DNA from: Hymenopellis radicata
Taxonomy: Eukaryota; Basidiomycota; Agaricomycetes; Agaricales; Physalacriaceae
Reading direction: 5' to 3'
Length of the DNA stretch: 64,000 nt
Assembly: GCA_015501595.1 (NCBI GenBank)
Contig: JADNRX010000028.1
Location: forward strand, 124,001 to 188,000
Shown: positions 30,402 through 41,109 of the stretch, one piece after another
Layout: every line of letters starts with the position of its first letter
How positions within the stretch are numbered: the first letter of the stretch is position 1
Notes under the pieces: generated by a model
What the model saw: only the letters and a program-made list of their open reading frames with translations
Databases searched by the model: none
Told to the model about the DNA's origin: nothing
Position numbers and translations under genes: made by a program

Positions 30402-32900
30402 ATGAGCACCTCTCGTGCCGAATCCCAGCAGCCGCTGTATGCACGAAAGCGGTCTGGCACAGCTCAATCCATATTCTGCACCGTTCCACCAGCTCCGGCT
30501 AGCGCTCTTCCCCTCTCGGTCGGGGCGACGACTTTCCTCAATCTATGGGTACACGATTCCAAGGACCTGGGCAATGTAGTTTCCTTCAACCACGCATGTT
30601 GGCCTGGCGTCGCGGAGGGAGATATGCTCAGCATCACGGGCAACGGAACCAAGGACTTTTTCTTCATTGTTCAGAAGAATGATCCTCAACTGCAAGTACG
30701 TCCGATCGCACTGTCGCTCGATCTTGACCTTTTGACTTGTTGCAGATTTCCATCCCTCAGTCGGTCGCCGAAAGGCTCGGGTTCAGGAATAAGCAGAGGT
30801 GACGTTGACGAAGGTAAGCCTGCGCTTATCTTGTTTGCACCTTTTCACGTTTGTCAGGTAGATCAAGGACAACACTATGCCGACTACGTTGAGCTCGTAT
30901 TTCAAGACCAGTACCTCGGGAGAAATGACATGTGGCGATTGGGAGAACGCATTGTTAGGCTTACACCAACCAGGAGGTCAACTTTATCGGCAGCATATAC
31001 AAAACCTCTACATTCGTGGGTGCAAGGTGCGTTAATCATTTTCGAATATGAATGTATCTAAATTCATCTCTAGGTTCCAGCGGCATGCATGACCTCAAGA
31101 ACCAAAGTGATCTATCGTTCCCTTTCCGCCAAAGTCACCATCTTTATCCAAGTCTGTCGCGAGTTATGGGAATTGGCAAGCGACGGCGAGCGTTACAACG
31201 AAAATATCATACACTCCTTCCTCTCCGGCCTATTCGCCAAATGGAAGGAGGTCGGCACGAACCACACCGTCACCATCATGCTCATGTCACGCGTCTACTA
31301 CGACGAATCCGAAATCGACTACGCTGTTGGTCCTCTGCGGCGCGACGAACACGGCCAGTGATACAAAGACTTTTACAAAGTCATCACCGACCTCGAGGTG
31401 ATCTACGAATGGAAGCCCACCCTCGTCAGCCTCAAAAACTCGTTCTGGGATTTCCAGCGCGATATCCTCCTCACGCACCACTACCACCTCCACGGTTCCA
31501 CCGACGAACAAGTCCGCCTCGTCGGGCGCCAGTCCCATATTGGAAGCGCTTAACCTCGGCTTGAACCCGACCGAGATAAACTACATCGACCGCTCTCTCC
31601 AGCTCACAGGTAGCATCACGATAGTCATCACGCCCGGTACTGGGTACTTCCGCGCCAATAACCAGCTGTTGCGGTTGACGACTGCGCGGATGCTAGACCA
31701 GGGATTCGGGTTGGATCTGATTTGTCTGGAGCAGCCTCCGTTACATCAGAGTCCAATCTTTAGTTTCCAGGGTTCACTCCCGGATGAGAAGGTGAATGAT
31801 GCTGGGTCGCGCGATATGGATCCGCTCTGGGGTGGGGAGAGAAAGAAGAGGGACGGAGAGAAAGAGTCGGACGATGAGCGGGAGAAGGTCACATTTTGGT
31901 AGGAGCCATTTTGGATATCCGTCGCGCTGCCCGTGCGGTTCTTGCCCACGACACTGGGCCCCGCCGCATCTGTGCGGGACGACGTGCTGATGCACCAGCT
32001 GGATCAGATCCACGCCGGGGGGCCGCTGCAGAAGAAGGTGAAGAGCGAGAGGGAGATTCGCGATATGTCGTTGAGTGCGATTGCGAAGGCTATGAGGGAG
32101 GAGGACGATGTCCCGATCAAGAACAACCATTGGCATCGCATGCAGTATCAGAACTTGTTTACTGGGTTTGATTTTGTCAGCTGGCTGGTGCGGGAGTTCC
32201 GGGATGTCTCTTCGTGGTCGCAGGGCGTGGAAGTAGGCGTGGAAGTAGGTGTCCGGCTTCAACATGAAGGCTTGTTTGAGCATTGTCGGGGTCATCATAG
32301 TTTCTTCGACGGGTGAGTGTGGTTAGCGTCTTAGTTTTATTTATTAAGTAGCTCGCTGTCAGACATTACTTTTATCGTCTAATTGGCGTCTCTTCTTTAC
32401 GGACAACATACAACCCACGCAGCGACCAAGCGGAGGCAATCATCTACCACGACATCATCCACAAACCCAGCGACCGTGTTCCACTTTGAGCTCATGTGGA
32501 CTGGTGCGACAGGCTGGTAGTACATCGAGGACCAGCTGCGCCAGTGGAACAAGATCATCGAGCGACACGCGTCGAAGCCTACATCACGCAAATTAGCGAC
32601 AGTCGTGCTTCCCCGTGTCCCCCCCCAGCCTGCCTGTGTGTGCCCGAATGCACCACACGGCGCATTATTTCGAATACGTGCTTCTCCGCCGCGTGTTCAT
32701 TCTGGACGTGAAGCGTCGCACGATTGTGGATGTGGTGTATTCGTACCGACGCTCGCCGTACAAGTACTCGCAGTTCGTCCACCGGTAGGGGGTGGCGTTC
32801 ATCCAGGTCAAGGGCGGGCCGGAGGGGTTCTTGTTCTTGACGGAGCGGCTGATGGAAGGACGAGGGGGTAGAGGGTCGGGTTGGACAAGTTTTGTTCGGA
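30402..32900 (+). pseudogene. IML1 (SEACIT/GATOR1 subunit, DEPDC5-like) relic
   Basis: IML1 restrains TORC1 at the vacuole. Segments in order: N-terminal LNLWVHDSKDLGNVVSFNHA; SIPQSVAERLGFRNK after a GTACGT...TTGCAG intron; YADYVELVFQDQYLGRNDMW; IYRSLSAKVTIFIQVCRELW; KDFYKVITDLEVIYEWKPTL; LNLGLNPTEINYIDRSLQLT; the DEP domain (NHWHRMQYQNLFTGFDFVSW); and near the C-terminus VVYSYRRSPYKYSQFVHR and GVAFIQVKGGPEGFLFL. Damage: TGA at 31359-31361, TAG at 31900-31902, TAG at 32518-32520 and TAG at 32786-32788, several frame changes, and a large loss near 31905-31975, where a several-hundred-residue middle region of the ~1600-2000-residue protein is missing. Introns with GT..AG ends are kept. Unmistakable family, clearly non-functional. 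Confidence 0.9.
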
Positions 32901-33335
32901 TAGCGAGGTGTTGGAGGAGTTTTATGTGGCGGAGGTTAGGCTGCTTGGGCCGGTGTTCTCCTTTTAGTGGCCGCTGGCGCAACTCGGGTGATGGTCCTGG
33001 CACTGACCATTAGTGTGCTACTTACTACAACAAGTAGATGGTCCTGCTTTACTGCAATAATTTAATTGGAGACTTTTCATTTAACAGCTTGCTTGATGAG
33101 TGGAATTGGATTTGTTCCACAATCCCCATGATGTGTGTCGTTTGTGTTCCCTTCTTATTCCAGCACCACTGCAGTCCTAACATAATGATTGATCCTACTC
33201 CAACCTAGACGATTGAACATGCCATAAGACGCGATTGGTACAGTGTCTGCATTCACACCATTTAACAAGACCAGGCAAGAAATCTATAACAGGACGTTTA
33301 GTTCGACAGCGTCGAGCTGGAATGGAACGGTAATG
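32901..33335. other. No gene recognised
   Basis: AT-richer spacer between the convergent IML1 and NAA20 relics; nothing is seen apart from scattered stops in all frames. Confidence 0.45.
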
Positions 33336-33339
33336 GTAT

Positions 33340-33780
33340 TTATGGCATGTCGTGTGCGCTAACCAACATGGTTGTACCAGCAACCACCTGGATACCATTC
33401 TTCTTCCATCGCGTCCATTTGAACGCCGACCTGGATCCCGGGACAGCGGTTTTCATATGTCTTGTAGAAATGAGATTAGAGTGAGGTTGTGCCAAGGAGA
33501 ACACAGACTAACCAAATGGCAAACGCGTCTTCCACCCTTGCCGACGCATAAACTCCCATAGTACTCCCGAGACGCTGTACCCCAGCCCCTCGTACATCTC
33601 TATCGCGGAGGTTTTGGTGCACCGAACGTAGAGATCCACAAAGTACCCGCGATAGCTTTGGTCCGATACCATTTCGAGAAGCGTCATCATGTTACGTGCC
33701 AGAGACAGGCGAGGCGACCGAGATTGCGCTGACGTTTCCGTGCGATTCAGAGTTGGTGCTGGTTCCGATGACTGGACGTA
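33340..33780 (-). pseudogene. NAA20 (NatB catalytic subunit, nat3) relic
   Basis: NatB acetylates N-terminal Met of Met-Asp, Met-Glu and Met-Asn proteins at the ribosome. On the minus strand, SLARNMMTLLEMVSDQSYRG, then YFVDLYVRCTKTSAIEMYEG and LGYSV, are the C-terminal half of the GNAT fold of NAA20. The normally following basic Tyr-rich segment is damaged (VSGVLWEFMRR). A GTTAGT...CTACAAG intron leads to a final exon ending VSAHDMP and TAA near 33340. The N-terminal half, including the acetyl-CoA start region, is not recognisable upstream of about 33780. The C-terminal frame changes relative to the core. Confidence 0.8.
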
Positions 33781-33789
33781 ATTAAGTGT

Positions 33790-34430
33790 TGGATGTTAAA
33801 CGCGCTTCAGGACACATCATGCGCCTATGGGGCCAGCGAGGAAGATAGCCAAGGTAAAAGTCGCGTTTCTTTGAATGGAATTGAATGCAAAGGTCATCGT
33901 TTCCGTCTATACCTGTAGGTTGCTACAAAAAGGAGTCAACGATTTTGAATGGGTGAACTAAAACGCCATACTTACATGCATGTCAGTTGCGCGGAAAGAT
34001 CATACTTAGTACACTCATGGCGATAGAGCGAGGGGGATTGCACAGACCGAAAAATGAATAAGTATTCAGACAGCAGAATTTCCGCGATACACGCGTCCTG
34101 GGGTAGATTCAAAAGAGTCCCTACATCAACGGCGCCACTCCCTGGGCCTCCTACGTTCCGCTTTGAACCGGAAAAGTAGAGATTAGCGCTACTTTTATGG
34201 AAAGCCGGACGGTCACGCTCCTTTTGGGCCCTGTTTCATGTCCGAATATAGTAGAGACCCCAAGAACTCTTCCCTAGCATTTATAAACTGCTACAAATAT
34301 AATTTTATCCCACAACCAAGACAAAAACACCGAAAATCAGCAACATCTATTCCATGAATCAGTACGCAAACATAAGTCCATATAAGTCCGTGTAAGTCCG
34401 TGTAAGTCCGTATCTCAGTCCAAGAGCATC
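33790..34430. other. No gene; short 10-bp repeat near the dioxygenase 3' end
   Basis: No coding signal is seen. At 34373-34412 a 10-bp unit (RTAAGTCCRT) repeats about four times in tandem, just downstream of the dioxygenase stop, probably in its 3' untranslated region. Confidence 0.5.
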
Positions 34431-36308
34431 CTAAACTTCCTTCAAAGTGCCAATGAGTTTCAAACCTTCATCCCAAACTTTCGAACGACGCTCAAGAAAG
34501 GCCTCCCATTCCTCCGCCTTCTTCTCATCATCCTTGAGTTCCCCTATAATTTTACCATCCGTTTGAAACCCGTTATCAACCCAACGAAAGAGTCCAGCTG
34601 CAGAGAACTGGGTGAATGACCAACGTGTTTCGCCTTCCGAGATGCCTACATTCGAATGCTCAAGGAGAGCCGACGGAATCATGATCGTCGACCCGGGAGG
34701 AAACTGGATAACTAACTTGAGATCCCAAAGGATAAGATGGCCACCACGCGTACAATCAAAATCACCACCGGCAGTAATACAACACATGCCAGTGACCAAG
34801 TTCAAGTGGTCGTGGTGGCGATAGGTGACGACGCGGCCAACGTTGATGGTGCACGCCGCAAAGACGCTGTGATCGAAGCAGCGGCGGAGCCTCGGATGGT
34901 GGTCCAGCAAGGCATCGAGTACGTTGCTGTACCTGGCATGCAGGTCGGGATGAACGGAGGCGAAGGCTTCTGAATAAGAAGTCAAATACAAGAAAGAGAA
35001 AAAAAGTAAGTGAACGCACTATCAACGAAGCCAATGAGTCGTGTAACAGCCCAGTTGCTCATTAACTCCTCCACCACCTGCTCATTGTGATCTGACAACT
35101 TCGTTTTCATCGGGTACTTCTGGCCACCTCCAACAGAATTACCAAAAGTCACCGCACCGAACCTACCACGACGGTGGCGCTTGCTGGAGACCTTGAGTTT
35201 GGCCTCAGCGTCGGCGAAGACCCGGTTCAACTCTGTAACGACATCATCAAAGTCATCTGGCCGTCCCGCGAGATGGACGAGGATGCGACGTTTGCTGTCG
35301 ATGATGCTGATCGGGCGCCTAACAAAAGTAAGATAACTGTTAATGAATAAACAAACCCAACGTACCGTCCACCCCATTTAAGAAGCTGGAACTTGAGATC
35401 TTCCAGCAGGAAGTCCAATGAAGGTACAAATCCATCTGTAGCATCCGTGTTCCTATCTTTAGGACCAGTGTACATCGTTTTACGCCTGCCCAAAGTGGGC
35501 TCGAAGGAGGTGTCGATGAGCTTCGCGTTGCTGTGAATGCGACGCGTGATGCCTTTAACCTTAGGGAAACTGTCATTGATGGAATCCTTCAACATAGAGG
35601 CACTTACCTTGGTGATACCATGGTTCATGGAATCGTTGCGCAGGAGGCGGCGCACAGCCCGGGAACGATCGCGGGATTGCTGGCGCTCCTTGTCGATGTG
35701 CTGGGTTGACGCCCGACGGTCCTCCCGAGACGGAGTGGGCGTGTAGGCGCCATAAGCGCGGGTATGGGAGCGAGTGGTGCTGCGGGTGGTAGGTCCCTGA
35801 TCCTCGGTGTCGGACTCGACTGCTTCCAACTCGTTGACCTTTGAGAGAAGTCGTTCGTACGTAGTTTGGACGCTGTAGGCGTCGTCCTTGCGGCCAGGAA
35901 TGATAACGTTCTTGTTGACAACTGGAAACCCATCAGCATGACTCTCCAAGGGCGGAGGAGAAGAAAAAATGAGAAAACCATCCAAAGGCGGAGGTATACA
36001 CTCCAGGGGCGGAGTGAAAGATCTCCAAGGGCGGAGTGAACGGAGGCAAAACTCCAAGGGCGGAGTGAACGGAGGCAAAACTCCAAGGGCGGAGTGGACG
36101 GAGGCAAAACTCCAAGGGCGGAGTGGACGGAGGCAAAACTCCAAGGGCGGAGTGAACGGAGGCAAAACTCCAAGGGCGGAGTGAACACAGGCAAAACTCC
36201 AAGGGCGGAGTGAACGGAGGCAAACTCCATGTGAACGCAGGCAAAACTCCAAGGGCGGAGGAAACAGGCAACAAACATCATAATGTGAAAAAACTCACCA
36301 GATGACAT
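34431..36308 (-). CDS. Tet-like 2OG-Fe(II) dioxygenase (2OG-FeII_Oxy_6 type)
   Basis: The model is four exons: 36308-36299, 35921-35366, 35318-35020 and 34969-34431, all in phase, 467 residues. An in-frame ATG at 36353 would add 15 residues. The catalytic core shows HHDHLN (HxD iron ligands), GGHLILWDLKLVIQFPPGS, then IPSALLEHSNV (distal His) and ETRWSFTQFSAAGLFRWVDN (2-oxoglutarate-binding Arg). Upstream, RPISIIDSKRRILVHLAGRP and GGGQKYP fit the conserved N-terminal half of this agaricomycete family, which is related to TET/JBP enzymes and often found with transposons. Residues 1-180 are charged and probably disordered. Introns 2 and 3 are 47 and 50 bp, but intron 1 is 377 bp because it holds a 29-bp minisatellite. 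No break is seen, and iron and cosubstrate residues are present. Substrate (DNA base or other) is not deducible. Confidence 0.85.
36001..36262. repeat. 29-bp minisatellite inside intron 1 of the dioxygenase gene
   Basis: The unit CTCCAAGGGCGGAGTGAACG plus GAGGCAAAA starts at 36023, 36052, 36081, 36110, 36139, 36168, 36197 and 36225 (the last step is 28 bp), followed by a shortened and a final partial unit at 36247. A diverged unit precedes at 36001. Because 29 is not a multiple of three, all frames stay open and give Trp/Leu/Pro-rich repeats that are not expected to be translated. Confidence 0.9.
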
Positions 36309-36399
36309 GATGAGAAAACTTGAGAAAACTAGTAAGTTTGGCAGTGAAGCCATCTTCCAATTTCCATCGTCTTTTAAGGGCGGCGAGGTAGCCACGCGG

Positions 36400-36858
36400 G
36401 CGAGGTAGCTTCGTGAGACGTAGGCGCGGGCGTGGCGTAGACGTCTGAGACCGTCTCAGCCAGCTGCCCTCGGGAATCCAGGACCTTCGCGTCCGCTAGG
36501 TGACGTTGCAGCCTCGTCCTGAGGGCTTACGCGCCGCGATTCCTCCTCAAGATCATTCCGTCACAGAGACGGGCACCAGGCTGCGCCCCGGAACGTATCC
36601 AAGGGCGCAGCGGTCGGCGCAGAGCCAAACCGCACGATACACAAAAGAAAACCAGCGGCAGAACTTATTCTGCCGCTGAACGAAAGAGTCAAGCAGGAAG
36701 AGATCGTGATCTGATTGCGATCCGGCAATTCGGCCCCAGATTTATAGTCTTACACGTCTACCATGTTGACGTTGTGGACGTCGGCCGCAGAACCAGTGAT
36801 GCGGCTTGTTTCACTTCGGATTGGCGACGACGGCTCACGACAGCCCCGATTTTATGTG
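36400..36858. other. No gene recognised
   Basis: GC-rich spacer upstream of the dioxygenase gene, which may include its promoter. No TATA box is obvious near 36360-36450. Confidence 0.4.
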
Positions 36859-37290
36859 TCTGCTCTCTCAACGAGCAACGTGGACGCGTAAGCCTCCCGG
36901 AGGACCAGCAGTACTTCAAGACGACGACGACGGGCTTCAAGAGGCCGGCGTGGCCCCCGCGCCGTCGTGTTCGCGCCCTGTAACGAGGCGAGGAGTTTTC
37001 CTTTGGGCTGGAAGGCGTCGCGGACGCTCCCAGCCCAAGAAGGTATGTAATCTTGCATGGTTTTGCGGCTTGTTTGACTTACTTTCGACTTTCACGCGTT
37101 TCTGCTATCTCGACGAGCGACGCCGACGCGTAAGCCTCCTGGAGGAGCAGCAGCACCTCAAGACGACGACGGTGGGCTTCAAGAGGCCGGCGTGGCCCCC
37201 GCGCCGTCATGTTCGCGCCCTGAAACGAGGCGAGGAGCCTTCCTTTGGGCTGGAAGCGTTGCGGACGCTTCCAGCAAGAAGGTACGTATT
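36859..37290 (+). repeat. Tandem duplication of a ~187-bp exon-like unit (offset 242 bp)
   Basis: Unit A (36859-37045) and unit B (37101-37287) are alike, including GACGCGTAAGCCTCC, GGGCTTCAAGAGGCCGGCGT and TTCCTTTGGGCTGGAAG. Each ends in AAGAAG followed by a GTATGT or GTACGT donor, so they look like duplicated exons with part of the flanking intron. In one frame unit B reads VSLLEEQQHLKTTTVGFKRP, while unit A has a stop at the matching Lys/Arg region. No family is recognised. Confidence 0.65.
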
Positions 37291-37899
37291 TTGTCATTCT
37301 CTAATTGTCTATTCTACTCAAATTTCACCTCTGCAGGCTCTCTCCATTCTGTTACGCCGCCGTGTCAACAACAACTTCTCCTCCCTGCTCCCCGCCGAGC
37401 AAACCCACTGCGTACGCCTTCCAAACATTCCGCCCATGAAATCGCGTATCCTGAACTCTGTGGACATGCCCGCTATCCACCAACGAAGCAACCGTTCAGG
37501 AGGACGAAGACCAGAAACGACGCTCCGGGCGAGTACAGGGCCGGGAGTCAGTGGGCGACAGCTAGGTCAACGGGCGAACAAGAACAAGAACACGACTCGC
37601 TGCGAGGACAACCACAAGCGCGACTAGCGGCGAGCACAAGCACAACTAACGCCAGGTAGAAACATGACTGGCAATGATCGTTCCTTCCTCTCACCATGAC
37701 TTCCCATCCGCCACCAACATTCCTCCCATGAAATCGAAACAAATCGCCACCATCCAGGCGAGTTTTCGAATTTTTAGTGCCTGGATTCTGGAACAACGCC
37801 TCCTAAACCCATTTTTGCAGGAAAACGAAACGTCCAGGATGCAAGACCGCCCACGACACCCAGCAAACGACTCCGCCAACGACGAACACCTCAAGTAGA

Positions 37900-38912
37900 G
37901 CCCTGCTAGTCCTTCCAACACCTCATCTCCACCATCATGCACATATTCGGTCCATGGCTCGATATAGCCGCCCAGATTTTCGTCCGTCAAGTCTCTCCAG
38001 TCCTTATCAGAGTCCTCTGCCTCTGATTCGACGTCTGCGTACCATACGCCTTCGTCGTCGCTGTCGGCGCGAGCTTTATTCGCCGATGCTCTTCCTTTGC
38101 CTTTTTCTTTCGGACCCTGTCCTTCCTTCCCTCCACCCTTCGCCCAGCAATCCGCCTTGATTTGTCCCTTCTTGTGACAGTTGTAGCACTCGACGCTACT
38201 CTTCCTGCCCTGGGATCTCCGTCCTCGACCGCCATTTACGTTGAAGGCGGCCTCCTTCTCCTCCTTGGAGCGTGTCTTGAGGCTACGGCGGTCAGCTTCG
38301 TCGCTGATACCGCGGATATATGTGTCTGGGTCGAGAGTTTTATCAAGGAGGGTGGATGTGGCCGTCAGCGCGGCCAGATATGGGTCAGATTGCGACGAAG
38401 TTCTCGTCGCCCGGGTCTGATTCAATCACGATCAAGTCCTCGCGAATCGACTGGAGATGCGTGAGATGCGCCTTGACATCGCCATTCTCGGTGCAGTGTT
38501 CTTCCTGCAATTTCCGCCTCAAATCCACCGTCATCATCTTGCTCTTCTTCTCGAATTCCTCCTTCACCTTCTTCCACATCTTCCCTGCTGATCCTTTTAC
38601 CCTCAAGAACAACGAATCTGGTATCGTCGAAGCAAGGGATTGCTTTACGACGGCTTCCTTCGACTTCCATAGTCGAATAACGGCTAGGTGCCGTATGATG
38701 GAGTTCTTCTCCTCGTCAGTTGGATTGTCGGGGTCTGTGGGTTTTGGCTCCTCCGGTGGCACGTACTTGGGGTCAAGATACTCCCCCAGCTGTGCTGCAT
38801 CGGCGGCAAACACGAAGCGGTCTCGATAGAAGATCCAGTTCGTTCCGTCCGCCTTGCAATGAGGCAAGCGGACAAAGTACTTGCCGAGCGTCGAAGTCGT
38901 TTCGGAGGACAT
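37900..38912 (-). pseudogene. Ty1/copia gag (UBN2-type) relic
   Basis: The minus strand from ATG 38912 reads MSSETTSTLGKYFVRLPHCK, then RHLAVIRLWKSKEAVVKQSL and KMMTVDLRRKLQEEHC, typical of copia-type gag in basidiomycetes. At about 38388 the frame stops (ENFVAI then TGA). The gag text resumes directly in another frame as DPYLAALTATSTLLDKTLDP, so roughly ten residues and the frame were lost by a small deletion. A zinc knuckle follows (CYNCHKKGQIKADC) in which the expected His is Gln. After an acidic tail (about 37900) the similarity ends. No protease, integrase, RT or LTRs are found nearby, so this is a truncated copy. Confidence 0.75.
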
Positions 38913-39686
38913 GGTAGATGGGCGGGATAGATGGGTGGTTGTTTTAAGAAAGGTGTAAAATGCGAGCTGCGACCAGCGCGAGCTCTAACGATGCGAGGAG
39001 TGAGAAAAGTGGATAGTACTCGAGGTTATTTAGTTTGGACCGGAGCCCATAACCTATAGAAGTTCTTGTTGTCTCGAGCAGGGTATAGCAGATGATAGAG
39101 AATAGATTGCATGTACATAGGCGTATTGAAACAAATCCAAAGTATCTACGCGCATAGCAAAGCAGGTGAATGTATCTAAGTGTCCGTGCAGTGTAAATGG
39201 TAATGTACAGACATTTGTCTGTACTCGGGGACACGTCGCGTTGAGTATGCGACGTGGAGCGGATCACGGCCAATGGTTTGAGACATGTTAAGAGACACGA
39301 TTGAATGGTGTGAAACCTCAATTGTCTGTTTGCCTTCAACGACTAGCTGGCGTAATGCAGTGTGGCGTTGACGATACGGAAATCCCGTCCGTTCAAGAAA
39401 TCCTGCCAGATGGATCTGTGGTAGGGGCTTCTCTGCTGCACAAGCCTTTACTATTAATGCTGATACTATACCTTTCTTCTTGCAGCCTTTACCAGTTTAT
39501 CCACAGGCCTCAAACGTACCAACTCCTTCGCCTTCTGATCTGTCTCATCTTCGTGATCTGCTAAAACCATACTATCCCCTGGCACGAGATCCACATTTCT
39601 CAGTACCCACTCCAACAACATCTGTTTCGCCATCGCTAAAGAAGTACCAATGCTGCTATATCAAGCTTATTACACATATGCAGTAA
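38913..39686. other. Spacer with one possible exon upstream of the 290-aa ORF
   Basis: A clear intron 3' end (CTTTCTTCTTGCAG at 39484) precedes an open stretch, PLPVYPQASNVPTPSPSDL, that stops just before the ATG at 39687. It could be a 5' exon of the next gene, but the frame does not join. No LTR partner for the copia gag is visible. Confidence 0.3.
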
Positions 39687-40559
39687 ATGAGCGACAAGAA
39701 GATCCCGTGGCGCGATTTAGCTTGCTCTCGACAGTGCATTCTGGCAGATGGAGGACCATTTTCACTAACAAATCTATACACTCACTCAGGCCTATTCAGT
39801 GCTCTGATTTATCGTGGGATTACTCATAACTCCTCCTTCCTCCATGCCGAGCGGAAAATCTTCTTTCGTGATTGGGATGACTGGAACAGCATATACTCTG
39901 CAGCGAAAGCGCGAAAGAATCCGGATGGCCTCATGTCTGAGAATGACGTGGACAAGTACTTCGCAGATGGATGCGCCTACGGAACATGGACTCGACGACG
40001 TCCTGTATCTGCTGTCGACTACTGGAGGGCAGTGCAGCATCCAGAGCTTACAGACTGGTTGTTGAAGAGGCAGAAGCCTGCATTCAGTTGGTTGTATCAG
40101 CTGTTTAAAGAAGGATTGGTCATGATCGCGGGAACGCGAAGGTCGGAGACCAAGAAGGCATTTCCTGGATTGGGAGCACTGCAAGCCTATGTACTGGCGG
40201 CAGACTATGCCATAGCGGGAGCAGCTGAATTCCCAACTCGGTTTGAGATGGGTGAGCTCCTGATCGGTGATCTACAGAATGCAGGAGCAATGAAGGGTCT
40301 GAAGAGCTTGGGATTCCAACCGACAACAGGAGTAGAGGCAGGAGATGCGTTCTTCGAGGTGCACGATTACGTCACGAACTTCATTCCCAAGGTTTTACAG
40401 GAACGCATGAACTTCAATCTGTTCACGACGGAGCATATCCTATGCAAGGAATCAAGGCTGAATATCAGGCCCTTCAAGGATTTACAGCTAGTGTGGAATC
40501 AATTGTCGACGGCGGAGAAAAAGGTGGTCTACAATGAGTGGGTGACATACTGGCTTTAG
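39687..40559 (+). CDS. Hypothetical protein, 290 aa, single intact ORF
   Basis: An uninterrupted ATG-to-TAG frame with good coding character. It starts MSDKKIPWRDLACSRQCILA and contains FFRDWDDWNSIYSAAKARKN, AYGTWTRRRPVSAVDYWRAV and an Ala-rich segment. It ends VVYNEWVTYWL. There is no signal peptide, transmembrane helix or zinc motif. It is rich in aromatic residues, suggesting a folded globular protein. I do not recognise the family. Its intactness stands out in a stretch of relics. The unrelated copia gag relic lies upstream on the opposite strand. Confidence 0.55.
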   Translation: MSDKKIPWRDLACSRQCILADGGPFSLTNLYTHSGLFSALIYRGITHNSSFLHAERKIFFRDWDDWNSIYSAAKARKNPDGLMSENDVDKYFADGCAYGTWTRRRPVSAVDYWRAVQHPELTDWLLKRQKPAFSWLYQLFKEGLVMIAGTRRSETKKAFPGLGALQAYVLAADYAIAGAAEFPTRFEMGELLIGDLQNAGAMKGLKSLGFQPTTGVEAGDAFFEVHDYVTNFIPKVLQERMNFNLFTTEHILCKESRLNIRPFKDLQLVWNQLSTAEKKVVYNEWVTYWL

Positions 40560-41109
40560 ACGCGCCCTTGTACATACTTCAACGGACTGATGGGGAGGCG
40601 AATCAATGTCAATTTAATACAGAATTTCATATTCAGCAAGCAGGGGGAGTCTCTGAGGTCCTGGCACATCAAGGAGTCTAAATCATCCGATCAAAAAAGC
40701 ATGACCGTCTGGCTTTCCATATACGTACGATAGCCATAGTAGATAGTCCTTACACCTCAGCAGTGCCTTCGGTACCCAGCTGAGTAATATACTTCCTTCC
40801 TTCAGAATACATAGTACAGTAAGCATCTCGTGTTCCACGGACCAGAAAAGCAAATGATTGACGGGGAAGCGAGTCCGCGTGTCTAAAGTTATGCACTTGG
40901 ACGAGTCGCGCCACCGCACATTTTCAGCTGGGGGCTTTATTTGTCGTCCATTAGGCAGCGAAGACAACAAGCAAGAGGCGGGTTTGATTGGATGATGGTG
41001 CTGTGTCAAGAATTGCCGCCGGCTACTCGCTCTTCCCGTCCTACTGCGATGTCTCCTCTTTCAGTCGTCAAGTTTTGAGCCTTCGAAGTTCGCATAGCCT
41101 TGGTTCTCG
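40560..41109. other. No gene recognised
   Basis: Spacer between two plus-strand genes. A minus-strand frame (40683-41009) has no motif. The part before 41110 probably contains the promoter and 5' leader of the DUF3295 gene. Confidence 0.4.

Noticed and set aside
35625..36395. Long overlapping minus-strand open frames encoding Trp/Pro/Leu repeats
   Set aside because: They arise from the 29-bp minisatellite, which keeps all frames open, and the segment has clear intron borders (GTGAGT and TTTCCAG) in the dioxygenase gene.
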